A stretch of DNA of 64,000 bases, from the NCBI RefSeq assembly GCF_009861505.1, contig NZ_WTFT01000029.1:60685-124684 (forward strand), in the 5' to 3' direction. Shown here piece by piece: positions 43,827 to 52,922 of this stretch. The translations under genes were made by a program, and so were the position numbers. A model generated the notes under the pieces. The model saw nothing but the letters and a program-made list of their open reading frames with translations. It had not been told where the DNA came from and did no database searches. Source of the stretch: Pseudomonas izuensis. Its GTDB lineage: Bacteria > Pseudomonadota > Gammaproteobacteria > Pseudomonadales > Pseudomonadaceae. How positions within the stretch are numbered: position 1 is the stretch's first letter; the number at the start of each line of letters is the position of its first letter.

Positions 43827-45284
43827 ATGTCGAAAGTAAAAGACCAGGTTATTGATTCCGCCGAACAGGCGTTTTTGCCGCTGTCCGCCTTGGCGGCAAG
43901 CAGTTCTGCATTCAATCAGATCAATGGCTTCAGCCACCAGTATGATCGGGGCGGCAACCTCACGGTCAATGGCAAACCCTCGTTCTCCGTCGACCAGGCA
44001 GCCAATCAATTGCTGCGCGACGGCGCTGCTTACCAGGACAAGGACGGTAGCGGCAAAATCGAATTGACCTATACGTTCCTGACGTCGGCCTCATCGAGCA
44101 CGATGAACAAGCACGGCATTACCGGGTTCAGTCAGTTCAATGCGCAGCAGAAAACCCAGGCCGTGCTTGCCATGCAATCCTGGGCCGATGTGGCCAATGT
44201 CACCTTCGCCGAGAAAGCCAGCGGCGGCGACGGCCACATGACCTTCGGCAACTACAGCGGCGGCCAGGACGGCGCGGCGGCGTTTGCCTACCTGCCTGGC
44301 ACCGGGGCGGGTTACGACGGGACGTCCTGGTACCTGATCAACAGCAGCTACACGCCCAACAAGACGCCGGACCTGAACAACTATGGCCGGCAAACCCTGA
44401 CCCATGAAATCGGCCATACCCTTGGCCTGGCCCACCCCGGCGACTACAACGCCGGCGAGGGCGCGCCGACCTACAATGATGCGTCCTACGGGCAAGACAC
44501 CCGCGGCTACAGCGTCATGAGCTACTGGAGTGAAAGCAACACCAGCCAGAACTTCAGCAAGGGTGGCGTCGAAGCCTATTCGTCCGGCCCGCTGATGGAC
44601 GATATCGCGGCCATCCAGCAGCTCTACGGTGCCAACACCACGACCCGCACCGGCGACACCACCTACGGTTTCAATTCCAATGCCGGCCGCGACTTCCTGA
44701 GCGCATCTTCGTCAGCGGACAAAGTGGTGTTTTCGGTCTGGGATGCAGGCGGCAAGGACACCCTGGATTTTTCCGGGTTTACCCAGAACCAGAAGATCAA
44801 CCTCAATGAAGCATCGTTCTCCGACGTTGGCGGCCTGGTGGGTAATGTCTCCATCGCCAAGGGCGTCGCCGTCGAGAATGCCATGGGTGGTTCGGGCAAT
44901 GATTTGCTGATCGGTAATAACCTGTCCAACGAGCTGAAAGGCGGTGCCGGCAACGACATCCTTTTCGGCGCTGGCGGTGCCGACAAACTGTGGGGTGGCG
45001 CAGGTTCGGACACGTTCGTGTTTGCCGCCAGCAGTGACTCCAAACCCGGTGCGGTCGACCAGATCCTCGACTTTGCCAGCGGCCTGGACAAGATCGATCT
45101 GACCGGCATCACCAACGGCTCGGGCCTGCATTTTGTCAGCGCCTTCACCGGGGCGGTGGGCGACGCGGTGCTCAGCACGTCGGGCGGCAACAGCCTGTTG
45201 TCTATCGACTTCTCCGGGCATGGCGTGGCTGATTTCCTGGTCAGCACCGTGGGCCAGGCGGCGTACTCGGACATCGTCGCTTGA
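43827..45284 (+). CDS. aprA: Serralysin-type extracellular alkaline metalloprotease
   Basis: A 485-residue zinc metalloprotease of the serralysin family, secreted by the AprDEF system encoded downstream. The short N-terminal propeptide is followed by the catalytic domain with the metzincin zinc motif HEIGHTLGLAH at 193-203 and the Met-turn SVMSYW about 30 residues later. From about residue 330 come calcium-binding RTX nonapeptides (GGSGNDLLIG, GGAGNDILFGAGGADKLWGG), then a C-terminal secretion domain ending SDIVA. There is no signal peptide, as expected for type I secretion. It degrades milk and host proteins. The ATG at 43827 has AAGGAAG before it. Its translation is probably controlled by Rsm. 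Confidence 0.97.
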   Translation: MSKVKDQVIDSAEQAFLPLSALAASSSAFNQINGFSHQYDRGGNLTVNGKPSFSVDQAANQLLRDGAAYQDKDGSGKIELTYTFLTSASSSTMNKHGITGFSQFNAQQKTQAVLAMQSWADVANVTFAEKASGGDGHMTFGNYSGGQDGAAAFAYLPGTGAGYDGTSWYLINSSYTPNKTPDLNNYGRQTLTHEIGHTLGLAHPGDYNAGEGAPTYNDASYGQDTRGYSVMSYWSESNTSQNFSKGGVEAYSSGPLMDDIAAIQQLYGANTTTRTGDTTYGFNSNAGRDFLSASSSADKVVFSVWDAGGKDTLDFSGFTQNQKINLNEASFSDVGGLVGNVSIAKGVAVENAMGGSGNDLLIGNNLSNELKGGAGNDILFGAGGADKLWGGAGSDTFVFAASSDSKPGAVDQILDFASGLDKIDLTGITNGSGLHFVSAFTGAVGDAVLSTSGGNSLLSIDFSGHGVADFLVSTVGQAAYSDIVA

Positions 45285-45300
45285 TGTGAGGTGAATAAGG

Positions 45301-45330
45301 AGGGCGGCGCTCGATGCGCCGCTCTTTCTC
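45301..45330 (+). terminator. Stem-loop between aprA and aprI (attenuator)
   Basis: AGGGCGGCGC (45301-45310) pairs with GCGCCGCTCT (45316-45325) with one G-U pair and a TCGAT loop, followed by TTCTC. It lies 16 bases after the aprA stop and upstream of the aprI start, so it could reduce or stabilise transcripts at this point. Confidence 0.65.
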
Positions 45331-45355
45331 CCTCGCGGCCCGGAGTACAAAACCC

Positions 45356-45769
45356 ATGACGCACAGAGTCTGTTCCCCCAAGGCAAGCGCATGGCTACTG
45401 GCAGCGCTAATGATTTTTTCTGAAGAGGCAACCATGGCAAGCATTCTTAAACTGGCGGATCCGTCGGCGTTGGCCGGCACGTGGCTGGCCACGTTGGATG
45501 CCGCGCAAGGCCCGGACGCATTGCCCGTCGGTGCGTCGAATGAATGCTCGATCGACCTTCGGCCAGACCGGACGCTCGGCGCTGGCGCGCCGTGCATTGC
45601 CGCCTGGCTTGGTGAGCAGGTAACCGGCTGGTTCCCCGAACCGGACGGCATTGCAATAACCGGCAAGGAAGGCTCAAAAATCCTGTTCTTCAGCCGCCAG
45701 CACGAAGGGTTATATCAAGGCATGTTGCAATCAGGTCAGCGCATTACTTTCGAGCGGGTGACGCATTAA
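45356..45769 (+). CDS. aprI: Periplasmic alkaline protease inhibitor
   Basis: A 137-residue inhibitor of the AprI/Inh family. A signal sequence (residues about 1-28, hydrophobic core SAWLLAALMIFS) precedes a mature start SILKLADPSALAGTW; the family inserts its first mature Ser residues into the protease active site. The beta-barrel part has two Cys (SNECSID and GAPCIAAW) that likely form the family disulfide. It protects the periplasm from AprA that is not secreted. The ATG at 45356 has GGAG ten bases upstream and gives a proper signal peptide. It follows aprA after the stem-loop. Confidence 0.92.
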   Translation: MTHRVCSPKASAWLLAALMIFSEEATMASILKLADPSALAGTWLATLDAAQGPDALPVGASNECSIDLRPDRTLGAGAPCIAAWLGEQVTGWFPEPDGIAITGKEGSKILFFSRQHEGLYQGMLQSGQRITFERVTH

Positions 45770-45825
45770 CCGCTTAACGGGTTAATCGGTAACTCCCGAC
45801 ACTTTATCGATCACCAAACAGTGGG

Positions 45826-45839
45826 GGTTATATATAACC
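45826..45839. promoter_or_regulatory. Perfect 14-base palindrome before aprD
   Basis: GGTTATATATAACC is perfectly self-complementary, 81 bases before the aprD start. Its TATATA centre could also serve as a -10 element. The aprI stop region just upstream has ATTAACC / GGTTAAT arms (45765-45771, 45780-45786). This suggests a local promoter or operator for aprDEF-lipA. Confidence 0.5.
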
Positions 45840-45920
45840 AGACACTGTATCGACCGTGTGCGGACAAACCATTGGAACTTCGCCCAGGCGTGGCGATGAA
45901 TATCAGCTCAGGAATAACCC

Positions 45921-47696
45921 ATGAAGATGGCGAAGGCCCAAGCCACCGCACCATTAATCAAGGCGTTGGGAGACTATAAGAGCCTCTTGATCAGCGTTGG
46001 TTGTTTTACCGCCCTGATCAATATTCTGATGTTGGCGCCCTCTATCTACATGCTGCAAGTCTATGACCGGGTACTGTCTTCTCAAAATGAAACCACGCTG
46101 GTCATGTTGTCGCTGATGATCGTTGGGTTCTTTGCCTTTATCGGTTTGTTGGAGGCGGTTCGCAGCTTCATTGTTATCCGTGTCGGCAGTCAGTTGGAGC
46201 GGCGGTTTAACCTGCGGGTGTATCGGGCGGCGTTCGAGCGCAACCTGTTCAAGGGCGAAGGTCACGCCGGACAGGCGTTGGGGGATCTGACGCATATTCG
46301 TCAGTTCGTCACCGGCCCGGCGTTGTTCGCGTTCTTCGATGCACCGTGGTTTCCGGTGTACCTGTTGGTGATTTATCTGTTCAACGTCTGGCTCGGCGTC
46401 TTTGCCACGGCAGGGGCGCTGCTGCTGATTGCGCTGGCCTGGCTCAATGAATCCATGACCAAAAAGCCGCTGGGCGAAGCTGCCGTGTGTTCCCAGCAAT
46501 CCAGCCAACTTGCCACCAGCCACTTGCACAACGCCGAAACCATTCAGGCCATGGGCATGCTGGGGGCGTTGCGCAACCGCTGGTTTCAGGTGCATTCCCG
46601 CTTCCTCGGCCTGCAGAATCAGGCCAGCGACACCGGCGCGGTCATCAGCTCCTTGAGCAAAACCCTGCGTCTATGCCTGCAGTCGCTGGTGCTGGGCCTT
46701 GGCGCGTTGCTGGTGATCAAGGGCGACATGAGCGCCGGCATGATGATTGCCGGTTCGATCCTGATGGGCCGCGTGCTGAGCCCTATCGATCAATTGATCG
46801 CCGTGTGGAAGCAATGGAGCGGTGCCAAACTCGCTTACCAGCGCCTCGATGCTTTGTTGCAAGCTTACCCGTCCAGCGACGAGGCCATGGCGCTGCCGGC
46901 GCCGAAGGGCCAGATCACCTTTGAACAGGTCAGCGCGGGACCACCGGGACAACGGGCGGCGACCTTGCACCAGGTCAGTTTCAGCCTGGCCGCGGGTGAG
47001 GTGATGGGCGTGCTCGGTGCGTCGGGTTCGGGCAAATCGACACTGGCGCGGGTGCTGGTGGGTGTCTGGCCGACGCTCGGCGGGACGGTGCGGCTCGACG
47101 GTGCGGACATCCATCGCTGGAACCGCGACGACCTCGGGCCTTACATCGGCTACCTGCCACAAGACATCGAATTGTTCAGCGGCAGCATCGCGCAAAACAT
47201 CGCGCGTTTCCGGGAAACCGATCCGCAAAAAGTCGTTGCCGCCGCGCAGCAGGCCGGGGTTCATGAACTGATCCTGCGCTTGCCACAAGGCTACGACACC
47301 GTGCTTGGCGATAACGGCGCAGGCCTTTCGGGCGGGCAGAAACAACGGGTGGCGCTGGCGCGGGCACTGTACGGCCAGCCGAGCCTGGTGGTGCTGGATG
47401 AGCCCAATTCCAACCTCGACACCGTAGGCGAAGCGGCGCTGGCCGGCGCCATCGCGCAGATGAAGGCCCAGGGCACCAGCGTGATACTGGTGACCCATCG
47501 TTCCTCCGCGTTGGCCCAGGCTGACAGGTTGCTGGTGCTCAACGACGGACGCTTGCAGGCGTTCGGTGCGAGCCAGGAGGTGCTCAAGGCGCTCTCGGGG
47601 GCTCAGCAGTCCCAACAGCAAAGACCCGCGCCAGTGTCGGGCGGGCTCAGCATGAGCTGGCAGTCTCAGCCGACGACAAGGAGTTCCGGCGTATGA
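45921..47696 (+). CDS. aprD: Type I secretion ABC transporter
   Basis: A 591-residue permease-ATPase fusion of the PrtD/AprD family. About six membrane helices occupy residues 20-290. The ATPase has Walker A GASGSGKST (366-374), the ABC signature LSGGQKQR near 467 and Walker B LVVLDEPNSNLD near 487. It energises export of AprA and LipA directly from cytoplasm to outside together with AprE and AprF. ATG at 45921 is used; a second in-frame ATG lies two codons downstream. Its stop overlaps the aprE ATG (ATGA). Confidence 0.95.
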   Translation: MKMAKAQATAPLIKALGDYKSLLISVGCFTALINILMLAPSIYMLQVYDRVLSSQNETTLVMLSLMIVGFFAFIGLLEAVRSFIVIRVGSQLERRFNLRVYRAAFERNLFKGEGHAGQALGDLTHIRQFVTGPALFAFFDAPWFPVYLLVIYLFNVWLGVFATAGALLLIALAWLNESMTKKPLGEAAVCSQQSSQLATSHLHNAETIQAMGMLGALRNRWFQVHSRFLGLQNQASDTGAVISSLSKTLRLCLQSLVLGLGALLVIKGDMSAGMMIAGSILMGRVLSPIDQLIAVWKQWSGAKLAYQRLDALLQAYPSSDEAMALPAPKGQITFEQVSAGPPGQRAATLHQVSFSLAAGEVMGVLGASGSGKSTLARVLVGVWPTLGGTVRLDGADIHRWNRDDLGPYIGYLPQDIELFSGSIAQNIARFRETDPQKVVAAAQQAGVHELILRLPQGYDTVLGDNGAGLSGGQKQRVALARALYGQPSLVVLDEPNSNLDTVGEAALAGAIAQMKAQGTSVILVTHRSSALAQADRLLVLNDGRLQAFGASQEVLKALSGAQQSQQQRPAPVSGGLSMSWQSQPTTRSSGV

Positions 47697-49042
47697 GCAG
47701 CACCCACTTGATCCCTCAAAACGAAACGACGATGGAGCAGGGCTACCTGGCCGAACGGCCTGAACGCGACGCCCGTTACTTCGTCCGCCTTGGCTGGCTA
47801 CTGGTGATCGTCGGCGCCGGCAGTTTCTTTACCTGGGCCAGTCTGGCGCCCCTCGATCAGGGCATCCCGGTGCAAGGCACGGTGGTGGTGTCGGGTAAGC
47901 GCAAGGCCGTGCAGTCGATGAGCAACGGCGTGGTCAGCCAGATTCTGGTACGTGAAGGTCAATGGGTGACACAGGGTCAGCCGTTGTTCCGGCTCGACCA
48001 GACCCAGGTCGGCGCAGACGTGCAATCACTGCAGGCGCAGTACCGCATGGCCTGGGCCAGCCTTGCCCGATGGCAAAGCGAGCGGGACAACCTCAAGCAG
48101 GTGAATTTCCCCGCCGAGCTGAGCAACGATCCCGACCCGCGCCTGGCGTTGGTGCTGGACGGTCAGCGTCAGTTGTTCAGCAGCCGCCGCGATGCCGTTG
48201 CCCGCGAGCAGGCCGCCTTGCGCGCCAGCATCGAAGGCGCCGGGGCGCAACTGGCCGGCATGCGCCGTGCCCGCACCGACTTGAGCGCCCAGGCCGACTC
48301 CCTGCAGCAACAGCTCAGCAATCTGACGCCACTGGCGGAAAACGGCTACATCCCGCGTAACCGGTTGATGGAGTACCAGCGGCAACTGTCGCAGGTGCAG
48401 CAACAGTTGGCGGAAAACCTTGGTGAAAGCGGCCGGGTGGAGCAGGGGATTATCGAATCCCGCCTCAAGCTGCAACAGCACATAGAGGAGTACCAGAAAG
48501 AAGTGCGCACGCAACTGGCCGATGCCCAGCTCAAGAGCGTGACACTGGAAGAACAACTGACTTCTGCCGGCTTCGATCTGCAGCACAGCGAGATCCTCGC
48601 CACGGCTGACGGTGTTGCGGTGAATCTGGGTGTGCACACGGTGGGCGCCGTGGTGCGTCAGGGGGAAAGTCTGCTGGAGATCGTGCCTCAGGACACGGGA
48701 CTGGAGGTGGAAGGGCGCCTGCCGGTCAACCTCGTCGACAAGGTCGGTCCGCACCTGCCGGTGGACATCCTGTTCACCGCCTTCAACCAGAGCCGCACCC
48801 CGCGTGTACCGGGCGAAGTCAGCCTGGTCTCAGCCGATCAGATGGTCGACGAGAAAACCGGCGCACCCTATTACGTGCTGCGCAGCAGTGTCAGCGATCA
48901 GGCCATGGAAAAACTCAATGGCCTGGTGATCAAGCCCGGCATGCCGGCGCAAATGTTCGTGCGCACCGGTGAGCGTTCGCTCCTCAACTATTTGTTCAAA
49001 CCGCTGCTCGACCGGGCAGGCTCCGCGTTGACCGAGGAATAA
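47693..49042 (+). CDS. aprE: Type I secretion membrane fusion protein
   Basis: A 449-residue HlyD/PrtE-family adaptor. One N-terminal membrane helix (WLLVIVGAGSFFTWASLAPL, residues about 34-53) is followed by the lipoyl half VVSQILVREGQWV, a long coiled-coil region (about 120-300, Gln/Leu/Arg-rich) and a C-terminal beta domain with VNLGVHTVGAVVRQGESLLEIVP. It bridges AprD and AprF. It overlaps aprD by four bases and is followed two bases later by aprF. Confidence 0.95.
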   Translation: MSSTHLIPQNETTMEQGYLAERPERDARYFVRLGWLLVIVGAGSFFTWASLAPLDQGIPVQGTVVVSGKRKAVQSMSNGVVSQILVREGQWVTQGQPLFRLDQTQVGADVQSLQAQYRMAWASLARWQSERDNLKQVNFPAELSNDPDPRLALVLDGQRQLFSSRRDAVAREQAALRASIEGAGAQLAGMRRARTDLSAQADSLQQQLSNLTPLAENGYIPRNRLMEYQRQLSQVQQQLAENLGESGRVEQGIIESRLKLQQHIEEYQKEVRTQLADAQLKSVTLEEQLTSAGFDLQHSEILATADGVAVNLGVHTVGAVVRQGESLLEIVPQDTGLEVEGRLPVNLVDKVGPHLPVDILFTAFNQSRTPRVPGEVSLVSADQMVDEKTGAPYYVLRSSVSDQAMEKLNGLVIKPGMPAQMFVRTGERSLLNYLFKPLLDRAGSALTEE

Positions 49043-49044
49043 GG

Positions 49045-50412
49045 ATGTTCGGCTGTATGAATAAGCTTTCCTTGCTCGGGGCCGCATTGATGCTGCTCGC
49101 GGGTAACCCGGCCGTGGCGGCCATGGGGCCGTTCGAGATTTATGAACAGGCAATACGCAATGATCCGGTGTACCTCGGGGCCATCAAGGAACGCGATGCA
49201 GGCCTCGAGAACCGAGTCATTGGCCGTGCCGGATTGCTGCCGAAACTGGGTTACAACTACAACAAGGGCCGCAACAGCTCCAAGGCCACTTACCTCAACG
49301 AGCGCGGGAATAACCAGAGTGATGACCGCCATTACAACAGTTACGGCTCCAGCCTGACCCTGCAACAGCCGTTGCTCGACTACGAGGCTTATGCGGCGTA
49401 TCGCAAGGGTGTCGCGCAATCGCTGTTTGCCGACGAAAACTTTCGCGGCAAGAGCCAGGAATTGCTGGTGCGGGTGCTGGACAGCTACACCAAGGCGTTG
49501 TTCGCCCAGGACCAGATCGACATCGCCCAGGCCAGGAAAAAAGCCTTCGAACAGCAATTCCGGCAGAACGAGCAAATGTTCCGCCAGGGCGAGGGCACGC
49601 GCACTGACATTCTCGAAGCCGAATCTCGCTACGAACTGGCCACCGCCGAGGAAATCGAAGCGCGCAACGAACAGGATGCCTCCCTGCGTGAACTCGGTGC
49701 GCTGATCGGCGTGCCGGCGATCGACATTGCCGATTTGGCCCCGCTGGATCAACACTTCCAGACCTTCACCCTGCAACCGGCCAATTACGACACCTGGCAT
49801 GAGATGGCCGTGGCCAACAACCCCAACCTCGCGTCCCAGCGCCAGGCGCTGGAAGTGGCGCGCTACGAGGTCGAGCGCAATCGGGCCGGGCACCTGCCGA
49901 AAGTCAGCGCCTACGCCACGGTACGCCAGAACGAATCGGAAAGCGGCAACACCTACAACCAGCGCTACGACACCAACACCATCGGTATCGAAATCAACGT
50001 ACCGCTGTACGCCGGCGGGGGTGTTTCGGCATCGACCCGCCAGGCTAGCCGTGCGATGGAGCAAGCCGAGTACGAACTGGACGGCAAGACCCGGCAAACC
50101 CTGATCGAGTTGCGTCGGCAGTTCAGCGCCTGCCTGTCGGGCGTGAGCAAATTGCGCGCCTACCAGAAAGCCCTGGTCTCCGCCGAAGCGCTGGTGGTCT
50201 CGACCCGGCAAAGCATCCTCGGCGGCGAGCGGGTCAACCTCGATGAGCTGAACGCCGAACAACAACTGTTCACCACCCGCCGCGACCTGGCCCAGGCCCG
50301 TTATGACTATCTGATGGCCTGGACCAAATTGCATTACTTCGCCGGGACCCTGAGTGAGCAGGATCTGGCCAGGGTTGATGAAGCATTCGGGCAAGGGCCG
50401 GGAACCCGATAG
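49045..50412 (+). CDS. aprF: Type I secretion outer-membrane protein (TolC family)
   Basis: A 455-residue TolC-type channel. A signal peptide (residues about 5-25, ending VAAMG) precedes two repeats of the outer-membrane efflux domain, each with a long helical tunnel part (for example ILEAESRYELATAEEIEARN). It completes the AprDEF exporter. The first ATG at 49045 has GAGGA six bases upstream; a second in-frame ATG (49057) is an alternative. The lipase gene follows after 114 bases, with no protease autotransporter genes (prtA/prtB) in between, unlike the arrangement in several P. fluorescens strains. Confidence 0.95.
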   Translation: MFGCMNKLSLLGAALMLLAGNPAVAAMGPFEIYEQAIRNDPVYLGAIKERDAGLENRVIGRAGLLPKLGYNYNKGRNSSKATYLNERGNNQSDDRHYNSYGSSLTLQQPLLDYEAYAAYRKGVAQSLFADENFRGKSQELLVRVLDSYTKALFAQDQIDIAQARKKAFEQQFRQNEQMFRQGEGTRTDILEAESRYELATAEEIEARNEQDASLRELGALIGVPAIDIADLAPLDQHFQTFTLQPANYDTWHEMAVANNPNLASQRQALEVARYEVERNRAGHLPKVSAYATVRQNESESGNTYNQRYDTNTIGIEINVPLYAGGGVSASTRQASRAMEQAEYELDGKTRQTLIELRRQFSACLSGVSKLRAYQKALVSAEALVVSTRQSILGGERVNLDELNAEQQLFTTRRDLAQARYDYLMAWTKLHYFAGTLSEQDLARVDEAFGQGPGTR

Positions 50413-50526
50413 CGTTCGTATCCGCGCAACAGATTTGAGCACTGGAGGCTCCGGGGCGCCTCGCGATCGAGGGGTTCCGGCTGTGAGCTATCTCTGACAA
50501 TTCCAACAAAGAGAGAGGCAATACCC

Positions 50527-52380
50527 ATGGGTGTGTACGACTACAAGAACCTTGGTACAGCAGACGCCAAAGCGTTGTTCACCGACGCGATGGCAATCAC
50601 GCTGTATTCCTATCACAACCTCGATAACGGCTTCGCCACCGGTTACCAGCACAATGGTTTCGGCTTGAGCCTGCCCGCCACGCTGGTGACGGCGCTGATC
50701 GGTGGCACCGACTCCCAGGGGGCGATTCCCGGCATTCCCTGGAACCCCGACTCGGAGAAAGCCGCACTGGACGCCGTGAAGAAAGCCGGTTGGACACCTG
50801 TCACCGCCGCACAGTTGGGTTACGACGGCAAAGTCGATGCCCGGGGAACCTTCTTCGGCGAAAAGGCCGGCTATACCAGTGCCCAGGTGGAAATCCTCGG
50901 CAAATACGATGCCCAGGGGCATCTCACGGAAATCGGCGTCGCCTTTCGCGGCACCAGTGGCCCTCGTGAAAGCCAGATCAGTGACTCCATCGGCGATGTC
51001 ATCAATGACCTGTTGGCGGCATTGGGCCCAAAGGATTACGCAAAAAACTATGCGGGTGAAGCGTTCGGCAAGCTGTTCGCCGACCTCGCGGCGTTTGCCC
51101 AGGCCAACGGGCTGTCCGGCAAGGATGTGCTGGTCAGCGGCCACAGCCTTGGCGGGTTGGCGGTCAACAGCCTGGCGGATTTGAGTGGTGAAAAATGGGG
51201 CGGTTTCTTCCAGGATTCCAACTACATCGCCTATGCCTCGCCGACGCAGGGCAGCAGCGACAAGGTACTGAACGTCGGCTACGAAAACGATCCGGTGTTC
51301 CGCGCACTGGATGGCTCGGCATTCAACCTGTCATCGGTCGGCGTGCACGATGCCAATCAAGCCTCGGCCACCAATAACATCGTCAGTTTCAATGACCACT
51401 ACGCGTCGACCGCCTGGAATCTGCTACCGTTTTCCATCCTCAACATCCCGACCTGGATCTCCCACTTGCCGACCGGTTACGGCGATGGCATGACCCGGGT
51501 GCTGGAGTCCGGGTTCTATGACCTCACCAGCAAAGACTCGACCATCATCGTTGCCAACCTCTCGGACCCGGCACGGGCCAACACCTGGGTCCAGGACCTG
51601 AACCGCAATGCCGAGACCCACAAGGGCAGCACCTTCATCATCGGCAGCGACGGCAATGACCTGATCCAGGGCGGCAAGGGCAACGACTATCTGGAAGGCC
51701 GCGATGGCAATGACACCTTTCGCGATGCCGGTGGCTACAACATCCTGTCGGGCGGCAAGGGCCACAACGTGCTGGATTTGCAGCAATCGGTGAAGAACTT
51801 CGATTTTGCCAACGACGGCGCCGGCAACCTGTACATCCGCGATGCCAATGGCGGCATCAGCATTACCCGTGACATCGGCAGCATCGTGAGCAAGGAACCG
51901 GGCTTTTTATGGGGGCTGCTCAAGGATGACGTGACCCACAGCGTCACCGCCAACGGACTGGCGGCCGGCAACCAGCTGACTCAGTACGTGTCGTCGGTAA
52001 AGGGGGGCGCGGGAAACGATACGCTCAAGGCACAGGCGGACGGCAATTGGTTGTTCGGTCTCGACGGCAATGATCATTTGATCGGTGGCAAAGGTAACGA
52101 CGTGCTGGTCGGCGGGGCTGGCAACGATCTGCTGGAATCGGGGGGCGGGATCGATACCTTCCTGTTCAGCGGCGCGTTTGGCCACGATCGGGTGCTGGGC
52201 TATCAGGCGAATGACAAACTGGTGTTTCTCGGGGTGCAGGGTGTGACGCCGAACGACGATGTGCGGGCCCATGCCACGGCAGTGGGGCAGGATACCGTGC
52301 TGAGCTTTGGCAATGACTCGGTAACGTTGGTCGGGGTTGGACTGGACAGTTTGTCGGGGGCGGGAATTGTGATCGCCTGA
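50527..52380 (+). CDS. lipA: Family I.3 extracellular lipase
   Basis: A 617-residue lipase secreted by the type I system. The catalytic triad positions of family I.3 are all met: Ser207 in GHSLGG, Asp255 in YENDPVF and His313 in WISHLP. RTX repeats begin near residue 373 (GSDGNDLIQGGKGNDYLEG) and recur near 515-535, followed by a C-terminal secretion signal ending IVIA. No signal peptide is present. Like AprA it is calcium-dependent in this family. The length equals the long type known from P. fluorescens. It is the last gene of the apr cluster, followed by a REPIN; the RBS is AGAGAGG. Confidence 0.96.
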   Translation: MGVYDYKNLGTADAKALFTDAMAITLYSYHNLDNGFATGYQHNGFGLSLPATLVTALIGGTDSQGAIPGIPWNPDSEKAALDAVKKAGWTPVTAAQLGYDGKVDARGTFFGEKAGYTSAQVEILGKYDAQGHLTEIGVAFRGTSGPRESQISDSIGDVINDLLAALGPKDYAKNYAGEAFGKLFADLAAFAQANGLSGKDVLVSGHSLGGLAVNSLADLSGEKWGGFFQDSNYIAYASPTQGSSDKVLNVGYENDPVFRALDGSAFNLSSVGVHDANQASATNNIVSFNDHYASTAWNLLPFSILNIPTWISHLPTGYGDGMTRVLESGFYDLTSKDSTIIVANLSDPARANTWVQDLNRNAETHKGSTFIIGSDGNDLIQGGKGNDYLEGRDGNDTFRDAGGYNILSGGKGHNVLDLQQSVKNFDFANDGAGNLYIRDANGGISITRDIGSIVSKEPGFLWGLLKDDVTHSVTANGLAAGNQLTQYVSSVKGGAGNDTLKAQADGNWLFGLDGNDHLIGGKGNDVLVGGAGNDLLESGGGIDTFLFSGAFGHDRVLGYQANDKLVFLGVQGVTPNDDVRAHATAVGQDTVLSFGNDSVTLVGVGLDSLSGAGIVIA

Positions 52381-52407
52381 GGGTGATTGGGCGCCTGTAA
52401 GGGCCTC

Positions 52408-52468
52408 TTCGCGGGCAAGCCCGCTCCCACAGGCCGGTGATGACCTGTGGGAGCGGGCTTGCTCCGGG
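52408..52468. repeat. REPIN, partly decayed
   Basis: The left arm TTCGCGGGCAAGCCCGCTCC begins at 52408. The right arm (52444-52468) retains CCTGTGGGAGCGGGCTTGC but ends TCCGGG instead of CCGCGAA. It lies between lipA and a convergent lipoprotein gene. Confidence 0.85.
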
Positions 52469-52500
52469 CGGCGTTCCGACGAAGAACGAAAATGCGGTAT

Positions 52501-52725
52501 TCAGTCTTCCTTGCGAATCGTGGACACTTCGTCAGCCTTGACCTTGACCTTCGCCCCGGAAATATCTTCGAATTCGAAGAAGCCATCCTTGGTTTTGGTT
52601 TTCGGCATGTCCTTGGTCAAATACTGGGTGCCGTTCTGCAGGGTCACAACGGTTGGCGTCGAGCAGCCGGTCAGCATCATGAACGCTGCTGCTGCCAAGG
52701 GATAACCCAGAGTCTTGATGTTCAT
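52501..52725 (-). CDS. YgdI/YgdR-like small lipoprotein
   Basis: A 74-residue lipoprotein with signal sequence ending in the lipobox LTGC (residues about 18-21). The mature part is a small beta domain (VVTLQNGTQYLTKDMPKTKTKDGFFEFED...VSTIRKED) of the YgdI/YgdR type (DUF903). Its location is probably the inner leaflet of the outer membrane. Function unknown. It is convergent with lipA and divergent from the FAN1-type gene. Confidence 0.9.
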   Translation of the reverse strand: MNIKTLGYPLAAAAFMMLTGCSTPTVVTLQNGTQYLTKDMPKTKTKDGFFEFEDISGAKVKVKADEVSTIRKED

Positions 52726-52922
52726 AACCGCCTCTAAAACACTTCAAAAATTCGTTGCGACTGTCGCGCACGACAGCACCTCTATTGCGGTTGGTGCCAC
52801 GTAAGCGCAGAAAGTTCGATGGATCGAAAAAATTAACTGACAGCCCCCTCCACCCATCCTTTTCCGATTGCGCCGGGCAGGGTGTTGCTGGTATCTGTAC
52901 GCATAACCAGTACTCGCTCGCC

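Noticed and set aside
52755..52922. N-terminal extension of the FAN1-type protein
   Set aside because: The extra 56 residues are basic and unlike FAN1, and overlap the upstream region of the divergent lipoprotein; the ATG at 52923 gives the usual FAN1 length.
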